A DNA stretch of 64,000 bases from the NCBI RefSeq assembly GCF_032341175.1, contig NZ_CP135435.1, positions 3,720,001 to 3,784,000 of the forward strand, in the 5' to 3' direction. Under the pieces are notes generated by a model that worked only from the letters and a program-made list of their open reading frames with translations, was not told where the DNA came from and did no database searches. Source of the DNA: Bacillus sp. DTU_2020_1000418_1_SI_GHA_SEK_038. GTDB lineage: Bacteria > Bacillota > Bacilli > Bacillales > Cytobacillaceae. Numbering within the stretch: position 1 is the first letter of the stretch; each line of letters starts with the position of its first letter. The position numbers were made by a program, and so were the translations under genes. Positions 17,198-26,233 of the stretch are shown here, in pieces.

Positions 17198-17884
17198 CTA
17201 TAATGTTTGAAATTTCTCACCTGCTGCTCCTTGTTCGACTACGAGCGGGCACATGGTGATGCTGTAGTTGCAAATGGCCTCAACATCTTGGCGGTCATGG
17301 GTTACTATCATACAGGTCATATTTGCTTTTTTCAAGATTAAGAGTAAGTCTTCACGGATAGATTCTTTCAAATCGGCATCTAAATTACTAAATGGTTCAT
17401 CCATTAATAATACTTTTGGTTTTGGGGCAAGCGCCCTCGCCAATGCCACCCTCTGCTGCTGGCCGCCGCTCAGTTCATGAGGATAACGATCTCCGAAATC
17501 CTCTAAATAGACAAGTTCGAGCATTTCCTGTACACGCGGCTTCCGATCCTTTCGAGCCATTCGCGATAAGCCGAATAGGATATTTTCTTTTACAGTCATA
17601 TGAGGAAATAAGGCATAATCTTGAAAAACCATCCCAACCCCTCTGTCCTCAGGCTGAACAAATATACGATCATCGACAACCGTTTTACCTCCAACGGTTA
17701 TAGTCCCTTTTGCAGGCATCTCTAAACCCGATATTAAGCGCAGTAATGTACTTTTTCCGCTTCCACTCTGACCTAATATACCAACAATTTCCCCCGTATC
17801 CATCGTAAAGGAAAAATCATCAATAATCGGTGTTCCTGTTCGCGTATAGCCAAATTCAAGATTCTTTATCTCTACTACCTTCAT
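17198..17884 (-). CDS. Ferric iron ABC transporter ATP-binding protein (FbpC type)
   Basis: A 228-residue ATPase: Walker A GQSGSGKST, Q-loop FQDYALFPHMTV, signature LSGGQQQRVALARAL, Walker B LLMDEPFSNLD and H-loop VTHDR. It is shorter than many FbpC/PotA-type ATPases (which carry a C-terminal TOBE region), so only the catalytic core plus a short tail is present. It is the last of three genes (binding protein, permease, ATPase) controlled by a Fur box, which points to Fe3+ uptake. Its start overlaps the permease stop by four bases. Confidence 0.86.
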   Translation of the reverse strand: MKVVEIKNLEFGYTRTGTPIIDDFSFTMDTGEIVGILGQSGSGKSTLLRLISGLEMPAKGTITVGGKTVVDDRIFVQPEDRGVGMVFQDYALFPHMTVKENILFGLSRMARKDRKPRVQEMLELVYLEDFGDRYPHELSGGQQQRVALARALAPKPKVLLMDEPFSNLDADLKESIREDLLLILKKANMTCMIVTHDRQDVEAICNYSITMCPLVVEQGAAGEKFQTL

Positions 17885-19527
17885 CGCTGCACCTTCTTAT
17901 CAATCATTTGAAATACTACAACCGACAAAACACTTATGCCTATAATCATCAAGGATGAAATCGATGCCTCATAGATTTGTTCATCCTTTGCATACTGAAA
18001 AGTCTTCGTTGCCAGCGTATCAAAATTAAACGGTCTTAACAATAATGCTAACGGAAGCTCCTTGCAAATTTCAACAAATGTTAAAATAAATCCGCTGACT
18101 AAAGCTCCCTTAATTAATGGCAGATCTACTTTAAAAAACGTTTTCGTCATACTAAGACCAAGCATTCTCGATGCTTCAGAATACTTTGTACCGATTTTTT
18201 CAAAGCCTACTTCAACCGCATTAAATCCTGTCGCCATAAAACGAATTGCATAGCCGACAATCAGCATCACTAACGAGAGACTCAAGATCAATGGTGCCCG
18301 TCCTAAACCTATTAATGAGTAAACAGGAGCAAGCCATTTATCAAGTGTAATAAACATCGCAAGGACGCCTATCGCGATAATCGCACCCGGAATGGAGTAT
18401 CCTGTTGTTGTTAATTTTGCTAATACATAGGAACCTGTTGTGTGTTTTCGGCATACATTAGCAACGATCACTGAAAGAATAAGAATAATAAAGGTTGAAA
18501 TAGCCGCCACATAAACCGTTTGCAAAAATAATGTATAAAAAGTATCGTTCCAAACCTTACTAAATGTCAGCTTTGCCCATGCTATTAACTGTATCAATGG
18601 AATGAGAAATCCTAGTAAAAACACGATTCCGCAATAGGCAAAAGCAGCAGCAGCCTTTATTCCCCTCAGCTTCATTGGCACAAGCGGTCTTGATTTATTA
18701 TTTAGATTATAACGGCGTCTTTGCCTCAACAGTCTTTCTAAGAAAAACAATCCAACAATAACGACCATTAGCCATGCCGCAAGCCTCATCGCTGAATCAA
18801 TATCATACATCCCAAACCATGTCTGAAAAATCGCTGTTGATATCGTGTGGATGCCAAAATAGCTAGTGACCCCATAATCACTTAGCACTTCATAAATGAC
18901 CAAAACGGCGCCCGCCACAATGGCCGGTCTTGAGAGCGGCAGCACAACCTGAATAAAAATTGCGAGCGGTTTTCTTCCAAGCAATCTCGCATTCTCGAAA
19001 AAGGAAGAACTTTGGCTCTCTAGAAAAGCCCTCGTCATAATATATACATAGGGAAAAAGAAATAATGTAAATATAAAGATCGCTCCGCGCATGGATGAAA
19101 TCGAAATGAGCTCTGGATCAATTTGATAATCAAAATGGTTCCGGAAGGTTGATTGGATCACACCCGTATAGCTGAACATCGTCCGATACGTATAAGCAGC
19201 GATATAAGGCGGGATGGCTAACGGCAATAATAAGCCCCAGCGAAAGAAACGCTTAAGCGGAAAATCATATGCTGAGGTGAGCCATGCGAGGGTAACCCCC
19301 AATAACGCAGTAAAAATCCCTGTTAATACGACAAGGATTACCGTGTTTGCTACATATGTTTTTAATAAATATTGGCGAATTTGAAACCAGTTATCATTAG
19401 GCTCGTGAAATAGAGAGAAAAAGATAAACAGGATGGGCAGCAGAATAACCGCCGCCCCCATCATGCTGATGACCCACCAGCTATTAAAATCTTTTTTAAA
19501 GAATTGTTTGATTTGGTTTATACCCAT
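17881..19527 (-). CDS. Ferric iron ABC transporter permease, fused two-domain (FbpB type)
   Basis: A 548-residue protein with two consecutive binding-protein-dependent permease domains, each of about six helices, as in FbpB/SfuB. EAA-like loops are visible in FENARLLGRKPLAIFIQVVL and YSEASRMLGLSMTKTFFKVD. It forms the whole channel for Fe3+ delivered by the lipoprotein encoded upstream. I chose ATG 19527 (MGINQIKQF), which lies two bases after the upstream stop and has GGAAG; an alternative TTG at 19539 is inside the previous gene. Confidence 0.88.
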   Translation of the reverse strand: MGINQIKQFFKKDFNSWWVISMMGAAVILLPILFIFFSLFHEPNDNWFQIRQYLLKTYVANTVILVVLTGIFTALLGVTLAWLTSAYDFPLKRFFRWGLLLPLAIPPYIAAYTYRTMFSYTGVIQSTFRNHFDYQIDPELISISSMRGAIFIFTLFLFPYVYIMTRAFLESQSSSFFENARLLGRKPLAIFIQVVLPLSRPAIVAGAVLVIYEVLSDYGVTSYFGIHTISTAIFQTWFGMYDIDSAMRLAAWLMVVIVGLFFLERLLRQRRRYNLNNKSRPLVPMKLRGIKAAAAFAYCGIVFLLGFLIPLIQLIAWAKLTFSKVWNDTFYTLFLQTVYVAAISTFIILILSVIVANVCRKHTTGSYVLAKLTTTGYSIPGAIIAIGVLAMFITLDKWLAPVYSLIGLGRAPLILSLSLVMLIVGYAIRFMATGFNAVEVGFEKIGTKYSEASRMLGLSMTKTFFKVDLPLIKGALVSGFILTFVEICKELPLALLLRPFNFDTLATKTFQYAKDEQIYEASISSLMIIGISVLSVVVFQMIDKKVQR

Positions 19528-19529
19528 TT

Positions 19530-20612
19530 TTACTTCCAACCTGTTTTATTAAAGATTTCAATGGCTTTATGATTATGTTGCCCTAAAGTATCAAAATTTA
19601 GCTCCTGCATTTTAAAGTCGCCCCAAGTTTGAAGAATCTCTGGTTTTTTTGCTTCCGGATTCACTGGGAATTCGAAGTTATTTGCAGATAAGTATTCCTG
19701 TGCTTCAACACCTGTCATGTATTCGATTAGTTTTGTCGCATTCTCAGGATTTTTGCTATGCTTTGTTAAACCAATTCCACTAATATTTACATGTGTTCCA
19801 TTTGTTTCTTGATTCGGGAAAAATACGCCGATGCTTTCTCCAACTTTCTTTTCTTCAGGATCTGCAGAATTCACAAGCAATCCAACATAGTAAGTGTTCA
19901 TGATCGCAACATCACCAGTTCCAGCTGCAATCGCTTTAGCTTGGTCACGGTCACCGCCATCAGGCTGGCGAGCAAAGTTATTCACAATTCCTTGCGCCCA
20001 TTGTTCAGCCTTTTCTTCGCCGTTTAACTCAATGAAAGAAGCTAGTAAAGACTGATTGTATAAACTTGTTGAAGAACGAGCCAATACTTTCCCATTCCAT
20101 TTATCTTCCGTTAAAGCTTCATATGTAGAAAGCTCATCTGGAGATACGCGGTCTTTAGAGTAGACAATGACACGTGCTCTAGTTGACATGCCGATCCAGT
20201 TGTTATCTGTATCACGAAGGTTCTCAGGGACATTTTTATTAATAATGTCAGATTGAACAGGCTGAAGAACATCATTATTCTTCGCATTCGCTAGAACTCC
20301 GCCATCAACTGTAATGAATAAATCGGCCTGGGTGCTTTCGCCCTCACGCTTTAAGCGCTCAATTAGTTCTTCCGCTTCCCCTTTAACCACATTCACTTGG
20401 ATACCAGTTTCTTCTGTGAAGTTTTTATATACTGCTTCGTCAGCCTCATAGTGTCTAGCTGTGTAAATATTAACGACTTGATTCTCTTCTTTTTTAGGTT
20501 CCTGGGCTGCCTTATCTCCCTCTGAGCTATTGTTATTTGCTCCACAGCCAGCTAAACCAACCGTTAGTAATACACTTGCAAGGACGGGCTTAAATACTTT
20601 AGATAGTTTCAT
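19530..20612 (-). CDS. Ferric iron-binding lipoprotein (FbpA/FutA type)
   Basis: A 360-residue extracytoplasmic solute-binding protein. The signal MKLSKVFKPVLASVLLTVG ends with the lipobox LAGC. The mature protein begins with NIYTARHYEADEAVYKNFTE and contains MSTRARVIVYSKD and IMNTYYVGLL, typical of Fe3+-binding FutA/FbpA/iron(III) proteins with tyrosine ligands. ATG 20612 has AAGGTGG 8 bases upstream; a frame to 20633 is unsupported. A sigma-A promoter and a Fur box precede it, so it heads an iron-repressed operon. Confidence 0.88.
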   Translation of the reverse strand: MKLSKVFKPVLASVLLTVGLAGCGANNNSSEGDKAAQEPKKEENQVVNIYTARHYEADEAVYKNFTEETGIQVNVVKGEAEELIERLKREGESTQADLFITVDGGVLANAKNNDVLQPVQSDIINKNVPENLRDTDNNWIGMSTRARVIVYSKDRVSPDELSTYEALTEDKWNGKVLARSSTSLYNQSLLASFIELNGEEKAEQWAQGIVNNFARQPDGGDRDQAKAIAAGTGDVAIMNTYYVGLLVNSADPEEKKVGESIGVFFPNQETNGTHVNISGIGLTKHSKNPENATKLIEYMTGVEAQEYLSANNFEFPVNPEAKKPEILQTWGDFKMQELNFDTLGQHNHKAIEIFNKTGWK

Positions 20613-20646
20613 TTGTCGGTCCACCTTTTTCAATTTCTGCCATTTT

Positions 20647-20665
20647 GATAATGATAATTATTATC
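20647..20665. promoter_or_regulatory. Fur box of the FbpABC-type operon
   Basis: GATAATGATAATTATTATC differs from the classic 19-bp Fur consensus at one position. It lies just downstream of the -10 element of the minus-strand promoter. Confidence 0.9.
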
Positions 20666-20680
20666 ACTTGTACGGTTTTA

Positions 20681-20709
20681 ATTTTACTAGCCCTCCCCTT
20701 CCCAGTCAA
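20681..20709 (-). promoter_or_regulatory. Sigma-A promoter of the FbpABC-type operon
   Basis: On the minus strand TTGACT (20709-20704), 17-base spacer, TAAAAT (20686-20681). Confidence 0.75.
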
Positions 20710-20750
20710 CACTATTTTTTTATTTTTTAAAAAAATTATGTACAATTAGT

Positions 20751-20784
20751 GAAAAAAAAGCAGCCCTTTATCACACAGGCTGCT
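20751..20784 (-). terminator. Terminator at the end of the carnitine-type operon
   Basis: Minus-strand AGCAGCC and GGCTGCT stem followed by a run of eight T, about 100 bases after the esterase stop. Confidence 0.82.
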
Positions 20785-20880
20785 TCGCATTATTTAATTC
20801 GCGCTTCTTTATCAATATTTATTTTCTTTACTAGTAGGGTGGTACCTAAAAAAAGATTTGTGAAGAAACTAGATAAGTTA

Positions 20881-21843
20881 CTAAAATTCAGCTAATGATT
20901 TATAGAAATTTGCACCATGTTGAATTGCCTTTAAGGATTCTGGAAGAATCCGAGAATGGTGTAAGAAAGCATGGATTACACCATTAAACTCTTCTAATTC
21001 TGCTTTTATATTATTATATGTCAAAATATCATATAATAATTTACTGTCATCCATAAGTGGATCTAAATTTCCATAAGCAATATAACAAGGTGGCACTTCT
21101 TTCGTTAAATCATTTGAGAAACAGTCAAAATAACGTAAATTTGTATTTTCCTCACCTATATACATTTTTGTATATGTCATTAAATCTTTACGACTTAATC
21201 CATCGTAATCTCCGCCAAATAAACGCATGGATTTCGAATCAGTTAGTCCATAACCACCGTAATAAAGCAATAAACAACGTATATAAGAAACATCTTTCTT
21301 TTGATCTCTTAAATATAAAGCCGTAGCTAATGATAAGTTGGCTCCACCTGAATCCCCAGCAAGCGCAATATCATTCTTATCGATATCATATTCTTCCGAA
21401 TGATTTTTTAACCACTCTATTAAGAAAGTACATTCTTCTACTTGTACTGGGTATTTATATTCAGGAGCTAAGTGATAGTCAATTCCGATGACAACTGAAC
21501 CTGTTTCTTCCGATAATAAGCGCATAATTTTACTATGTGTGTCAAGATTTCCTACTACAAATCCACCTCCATGAATATAAACTATTGCACCCTTTCCTGA
21601 CCTCTGTACGGGGTAATGGAAGCGAACATCAAATAGTCCATGTGGTCCTTCTAACTTTAAATCAATCGTTTTTTTCGGTTCAGGACCACCTTCATTCCAA
21701 TACTTTCTTTCCTTAATATAACTTTCACGCATTTCCTCAAAGGTTACATCCGTTGAAAATGCATCCTGAACAAGTTCATTTTGTTTTGCTAATGTTTCAA
21801 GCATTTTAGGAGTCATCATTTTGTATGCATTAAATTTGTTCAT
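20881..21843 (-). CDS. HSL-family alpha/beta hydrolase (acetyl esterase-like)
   Basis: A 320-residue esterase of the hormone-sensitive lipase group. The oxyanion motif is IVYIHGGGFVVGN, the nucleophile elbow GDSGGANL, and the acid and base are likely in GNLDPLMDD and GVIHAFLHH. No signal peptide, so cytosolic. It is the last gene of the minus-strand operon with the Rieske oxygenase and BCCT carrier, and overlaps the start region of a 51-residue membrane gene by 14 bases. In that setting it may hydrolyse O-acyl-carnitine to carnitine; that is inference from context, since the sequence shows only a short-chain esterase fold. AAGGAG lies about 13 bases upstream. Confidence 0.82.
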   Translation of the reverse strand: MNKFNAYKMMTPKMLETLAKQNELVQDAFSTDVTFEEMRESYIKERKYWNEGGPEPKKTIDLKLEGPHGLFDVRFHYPVQRSGKGAIVYIHGGGFVVGNLDTHSKIMRLLSEETGSVVIGIDYHLAPEYKYPVQVEECTFLIEWLKNHSEEYDIDKNDIALAGDSGGANLSLATALYLRDQKKDVSYIRCLLLYYGGYGLTDSKSMRLFGGDYDGLSRKDLMTYTKMYIGEENTNLRYFDCFSNDLTKEVPPCYIAYGNLDPLMDDSKLLYDILTYNNIKAELEEFNGVIHAFLHHSRILPESLKAIQHGANFYKSLAEF

Positions 21844-21985
21844 TTTTATCTTTGTTATCTCCTTCTATATTGTTATTTTTTTCGAAAAGCAATAGCTTTA
21901 CGTTCCATATAATAAAAAGTAACATTCCAACTTGTAAAACCTTTTCAGCAATAAGTTCCCAGCCATGCAAATAATAATATTCCAT
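21830..21985 (-). CDS. Small single-helix membrane protein in the carnitine-type operon
   Basis: A 51-residue open frame between the BCCT carrier and the esterase. It begins MEYYYLHGWELIAEKVLQVG, has one hydrophobic helix (about residues 17-34) and ends in a charged tail EKNNNIEGDNKDKNEQI. AGGAGG lies upstream; the ATG at 21985 is about 12 bases away, while a nearer ATG gives only a 16-codon frame. Its end overlaps the esterase start, as in coupled genes. I do not recognise a family; a small partner of the BCCT transporter or of the esterase is possible. Confidence 0.55.
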   Translation of the reverse strand: MEYYYLHGWELIAEKVLQVGMLLFIIWNVKLLLFEKNNNIEGDNKDKNEQI

Positions 21986-22015
21986 CTTTATTCATACCCT
22001 CCTCAACATAAAAAG

Positions 22016-23578
22016 TTATATTTGATGTTTATCTTTCATTAACTGTTTAATAAATGCAGTTATCATTAATATGAAGAAAAATAGATAAGGATACGATAGA
22101 GTAGTGGCCAAAGATTTCACCGCATTTAATGCATCATTTCCACCTAAAGTAGTAGAGAAAATACCCGTTAACGCGATTATGGTCATGAGTATAACCCATA
22201 CTGCACTTCTAACAGGGGCAGCTTCTTTCCCTTCTATATCTGTCATTCTTGCTAATGATAAGGCTGCACTTGTCACTGTCGTTGAAATAAACATAATCAA
22301 TAGCACGATTGTTGCAATGGAGGTTAATTTAGACCAAGGCATAGTCTCAAGAATTGCAAAGAATGTAACTTCTGGACTTTCTAAAGCGTTTTTAGCGATA
22401 TTTCCAGTTCCTAAAACAGCATCTAAAAGAGCAATTCCGCCAAAAGCAGCATGCCAAAATAACATAAATATTACCGGTATTGTCATAGTGGCAAAAGCGA
22501 ATTGGCGAATCGTTCTGCCTTTTGAAATAGATGCAATGAATACCCCCATAAAAGGTGTCCATGAAATCCACCACATATTATTGGCAACATCCCATGTCGT
22601 CGAATAGGTAAGATCATTACTAAATAAAAACATGTCAAAATTTCTTGGGATCAGTTGATCAATATATGTTCCTAGTAATTGCACAACTTGGTTTAATATA
22701 TAGCGTGTCGGTCCAAATAACATAGCAAAAACCAAAATGGCGATGGCTAAATAGACATTCCAATCCCCTAAAACTTGCATCCCTTTGCCGACTTTCTTCG
22801 TAGTTGATGCAAAAAAACATACAATAAGTAAAAGGAATAGCACAAAATACGGGAGAATTCCCTTCAAAGAAGAACCTGTATTAATCACTTGATTAATCCC
22901 AGTAGATATTTGCACACTTCCTAATCCCATTGTGGCTGCTATTGTCATAGCAGAGCATACAATAGCTAAAACATTCATCATGTTTTTTGTTAAAGGTACC
23001 CACTTTCTCCTGCCAAAACTTTTTTCAATGACATCACCAGGTAAATAGCGAATGTTGTGTTTTGAAACAAAGTAAGCCATAACTAAACCGACAACACTAA
23101 AAATTGCCCATACAGATACACCCCAATGATAAAGGGCGGTGCCCATTGCTTCTCTAGCTGCTTCCATTACATTGGGAGCCTCTGTGCTGCTCGGTGCTAA
23201 ATAATAAGCATAAAGTGGTTCATTTACACCAAAGTAAATGATTCCTATACCAATGGAAGATGTAAATAGCATCGCTAGCCAAGAAAAAAGATTATAATCC
23301 GGCTTGGCATCTTTGCCGCCTATGACGATCTTCCCGTATTTAGAAATTCCTAATACAACTAAAAATCCCATGCATATAACAGGAATCAGCATAGCCATCC
23401 ACCCGTACTGCGTTGCAAATAAGGTCTGAATAAACGTCATAATTTTTGCAAGTGCACTTGGGTTAATTAACGAAAAGATAGAAAAAAATGCGGTAATTAA
23501 AGCAGAAATAATGAAAATAATAGTGAAGATTTTAGGTTTTTTTACAATACTTTCTTTAACAATAGTCTCTCCTTGCAT
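22016..23578 (-). CDS. BCCT family transporter (carnitine/betaine/choline)
   Basis: A 520-residue carrier with about twelve membrane helices. TSSIGIGIIYFGVNEPLYAY carries the glycine-rich GIGIG segment of Na+-coupled BCCT members, and NNMWWISWTPFMGVFIASIS contains the tryptophan box that cages the quaternary amine in this family. Gene order with a Rieske oxygenase and malic-type dehydrogenase suggests uptake of L-carnitine as carbon source rather than for osmoprotection. GGAGATG precedes ATG 23578. A perfect hairpin separates it from the upstream dehydrogenase gene. Confidence 0.88.
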   Translation of the reverse strand: MQGETIVKESIVKKPKIFTIIFIISALITAFFSIFSLINPSALAKIMTFIQTLFATQYGWMAMLIPVICMGFLVVLGISKYGKIVIGGKDAKPDYNLFSWLAMLFTSSIGIGIIYFGVNEPLYAYYLAPSSTEAPNVMEAAREAMGTALYHWGVSVWAIFSVVGLVMAYFVSKHNIRYLPGDVIEKSFGRRKWVPLTKNMMNVLAIVCSAMTIAATMGLGSVQISTGINQVINTGSSLKGILPYFVLFLLLIVCFFASTTKKVGKGMQVLGDWNVYLAIAILVFAMLFGPTRYILNQVVQLLGTYIDQLIPRNFDMFLFSNDLTYSTTWDVANNMWWISWTPFMGVFIASISKGRTIRQFAFATMTIPVIFMLFWHAAFGGIALLDAVLGTGNIAKNALESPEVTFFAILETMPWSKLTSIATIVLLIMFISTTVTSAALSLARMTDIEGKEAAPVRSAVWVILMTIIALTGIFSTTLGGNDALNAVKSLATTLSYPYLFFFILMITAFIKQLMKDKHQI

Positions 23579-23647
23579 AATTTCATCTCCTATATTTAAG
23601 TCTACTCAGGACTAAATATTAGTAATTTTCAGTTAATAATTTCAATA

Positions 23648-23678
23648 ATAACACATAAGCTTTTTGCTTATGTGTTAT
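23648..23678. repeat. Intra-operon hairpin
   Basis: ATAACACATAAGC and GCTTATGTGTTAT form a perfect 13-bp stem around TTTTT or AAAAA. In the direction of the operon no T-run follows, so it may be an mRNA processing or stability element rather than a full stop. Confidence 0.65.
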
Positions 23679-23682
23679 CTTT

Positions 23683-24771
23683 TCATGACGTTAGCCTAGA
23701 CCCAATTAAAGCTTTAATCTGTTCAGCAACTAGAGTTCCAACTTCCTCCGTAGTAGCCGTTCCGCCCATATCAGGAGTCAGGCTTTTTCCTTCAACCAAG
23801 ATTCGTTCAATGGCTTCTATTATTAAGCTACCATAATTTTCGTGTCCAAGAAAATCCATTATTTGGCTAGCAGACCAAATGGTTGCCAACGGATTAGCTA
23901 GACCTTTACCTGCAATATCAGGGGCAGAACCGTGAATAGGTTCAAACATAGACGGATATTTTCTTTCTGGATTTACGTTTGCACCAGCAGCCAAGCCAAT
24001 TCCGCCAGCTAGGGCAGCTCCTAAATCTGTCAAAATATCTCCAAATAAATTTGAAGTAACCACTACTTCAAATCGCTTTGGATCTTTAACCATGAGCATC
24101 GCGGCAGCATCAACAAGATAGGATGCAGTCTTCACCTCAGGATAATCCTTACTTACTTGCTCAAAAACTTGATCCCAGAACACCATCGAATAATTTAAAG
24201 CATTGGCTTTGCTAATACTCGTTAAGGTTTTCCCTTCTTTTTTGGCTACCTCAAAGGCATACCTGATAATTCGTTCTGTTCCTTTTCTAGAAAATACAGC
24301 GTTTTGGAGAACAACTTCATTTTCTTGACCTTCAAACAGCCAATCTCCAGCTCCAGCATATTCTCCCTCTGTATTTTCACGAATGAAAAGCATATCAATA
24401 TCTTCTCGATTCACACCTATTAGAATATGTGGGGCTCCTTTTAACAGCTTAATCGGTCTAATATTTACATATTGATCAAAGCCTTTGCGAATTTTCAGCA
24501 ATAAATCCCAGAGTGAAATATGATCTGGGACACCAGGATAACCGACTGCCCCTAGGAAAATTGCATCGAATTCTTTTAAAATTTCCATTCCGTCTTTGTC
24601 CATCATGACACCATGCTTCGCATAATACTCGCATCCCCATGGAAAATAGGAGAATTCGAAATGAAAGGATGAATCATGTTCAGCGATCGTATTAAGAATT
24701 TTGACCCCTTCTTGAATGACCTCAGGCCCGATTCCATCACCTGGAATAACAGCAATTTTATAATGTTTCAT
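23683..24771 (-). CDS. Beta-decarboxylating dehydrogenase (D-malate/tartrate/isopropylmalate type)
   Basis: A 362-residue NAD-dependent enzyme of the isocitrate/isopropylmalate dehydrogenase family. IAVIPGDGIGPEVIQEG opens the protein; the substrate/metal region includes LFIRENTEGEYAG and the C-terminal EPIHGSAPDIAGKG. The spacing and ENTEGEYAG look like the DmlA/TtuC/YcsA branch acting on D-malate or tartrate. With the aldehyde dehydrogenase and Rieske oxygenase upstream, oxidation and decarboxylation of malate from carnitine to pyruvate fits. Leucine biosynthesis genes are absent nearby, arguing against LeuB. Confidence 0.83.
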   Translation of the reverse strand: MKHYKIAVIPGDGIGPEVIQEGVKILNTIAEHDSSFHFEFSYFPWGCEYYAKHGVMMDKDGMEILKEFDAIFLGAVGYPGVPDHISLWDLLLKIRKGFDQYVNIRPIKLLKGAPHILIGVNREDIDMLFIRENTEGEYAGAGDWLFEGQENEVVLQNAVFSRKGTERIIRYAFEVAKKEGKTLTSISKANALNYSMVFWDQVFEQVSKDYPEVKTASYLVDAAAMLMVKDPKRFEVVVTSNLFGDILTDLGAALAGGIGLAAGANVNPERKYPSMFEPIHGSAPDIAGKGLANPLATIWSASQIMDFLGHENYGSLIIEAIERILVEGKSLTPDMGGTATTEEVGTLVAEQIKALIGSRLTS

Positions 24772-24790
24772 TCTTAATCTCCTCGCATTC

Positions 24791-26233
24791 TTAGCCTTGA
24801 TTCACTACTATTAGTTTCATTTCAGTCATTTCTTCTACAGCGTACTTAAGTCCTTCTCTGCCTGTACCGCTGTTTTTAATCCCGCCATATGGCATTTGGT
24901 CAACACGGAACGTTGGAACATCGTTAATCATGACAGCCCCGACCTCGAGATGGTCAGCCGCTTTAAAAGCTTCATGGATATTTTCAGTGTAAATTCCTGC
25001 TTGAAGCCCGAACTGTGAATCATTCACATAAGTAATCGCTTCTTCAATAGACTCAATCTTGTTTACGATAACAACCGGTGCAAAGACCTCTTGACAGGAA
25101 ACCTTTTGTTTTGGATCCACATCTACAATAACGGTAGGCGCCAGAATGCCGTTTTCAGTTTTTCCTCCTGCTAGAATCTTAGCGTTATTTTGCTTAGATT
25201 CCTCAATCCAGCCTAATGCACGATCTGTTTCACTTTTTGATATTAAGGAAGAAATATATGTTTCAGGATCTAATGGATCACCGATTTTTAATTTTTGTGC
25301 CGCTGTTGTCAGCTTTTCTACAAGCTCATCATAAACGTTTTTATGGGCATAAACCCTCTGCAATGAAATACATACTTGGCCTTGATTTGAGAAAGCCCCC
25401 ATCACGAGACGATCAACAATTTTATCGATCTCGATTCCTTTATCGATGATGACAGCTGCATTTGAACCAAGCTCTAACGTTGTTTTCTTTAATCCTGCAC
25501 GGTTACGGATACCAATTCCAACAGCTGGGCTACCAGTAAAGGTAATCATTTTGACACGATCATCTTGAATAATGGCCTCTCCAACAACGCCCCCAGGTCC
25601 TGTCACTACATTTAATACACCGTCAGGTAAACCGGCTTCTTGAAATAGATCGGCAATATATAAAGCAGATAGTGGTGTTTGAGAAGCTGGTTTTAGCACA
25701 ATGGAATTGCCTGAAGCAATCGCAGGCCCTACTTTATGAGCAACTAGATTCATTGGAAAGTTAAAAGGAGTAATAGCCCCGATTACGCCAATTGGTTTGC
25801 GTACTGTAAAGCCAATTCTTCCGACACCGCCGACAGCAGCATCAAATGGAATCGTTTCACCATGAATTCTTTTTGCTTCTTCAGCAGCGAATTTATAGGT
25901 TTCAATGGTTCTAGCTACTTCTGCTTTCGCAAATGTAATAGGCTTAGCAGACTCCAATGAAATCACTTCAGCCGCTTCTTCAGCTCTTTCTTTCAAGAGC
26001 TCCACTACTTTTTCCAAAATTTCTGCCCGTTGATAAGCAGGCATAACAGAAATCACTTTAAAGGCTTCCACAGCGGAAGAGATCGCATCTTTCGTAAGCT
26101 TTTCATCTGCTAGAGCAATTTCAGCTATCATTTCTCCTGAATATGGAGAATACAGAGGAGAATAGTTAGCTGTTTCCACTTTTTTCCCATTGATTAATAA
26201 ATACTTCTTAGATGTTTCAATTATTTTATTCAT
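24791..26233 (-). CDS. NAD(P)-dependent aldehyde dehydrogenase (malic semialdehyde candidate)
   Basis: A 480-residue aldehyde dehydrogenase. The cofactor and active-site motifs are ITPFNFPMNLVAHKVGPA, TFTGSPAVG, LELGSNAAVI (general base Glu) and GQVCISLQRVY (catalytic Cys). It is in the general succinate-semialdehyde/GapN-like subgroup. Its ATG shares one base with the stop of the Rieske oxygenase gene, so both are made together. The inferred substrate is malic semialdehyde released by carnitine oxygenation; sequence alone cannot prove it. Confidence 0.85.
   Translation of the reverse strand: MNKIIETSKKYLLINGKKVETANYSPLYSPYSGEMIAEIALADEKLTKDAISSAVEAFKVISVMPAYQRAEILEKVVELLKERAEEAAEVISLESAKPITFAKAEVARTIETYKFAAEEAKRIHGETIPFDAAVGGVGRIGFTVRKPIGVIGAITPFNFPMNLVAHKVGPAIASGNSIVLKPASQTPLSALYIADLFQEAGLPDGVLNVVTGPGGVVGEAIIQDDRVKMITFTGSPAVGIGIRNRAGLKKTTLELGSNAAVIIDKGIEIDKIVDRLVMGAFSNQGQVCISLQRVYAHKNVYDELVEKLTTAAQKLKIGDPLDPETYISSLISKSETDRALGWIEESKQNNAKILAGGKTENGILAPTVIVDVDPKQKVSCQEVFAPVVIVNKIESIEEAITYVNDSQFGLQAGIYTENIHEAFKAADHLEVGAVMINDVPTFRVDQMPYGGIKNSGTGREGLKYAVEEMTEMKLIVVNQG

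Noticed and set aside
22104..22607. 167-codon plus-strand frame inside the BCCT gene
   Set aside because: It is antisense to a clearly conserved transporter and has no recognisable domain; a shadow of strand-biased codons.
23683..24771. Isopropylmalate dehydrogenase (LeuB) call
   Set aside because: No leucine genes nearby and the ENTEGEYAG region fits the D-malate/tartrate branch; operon context supports catabolism.
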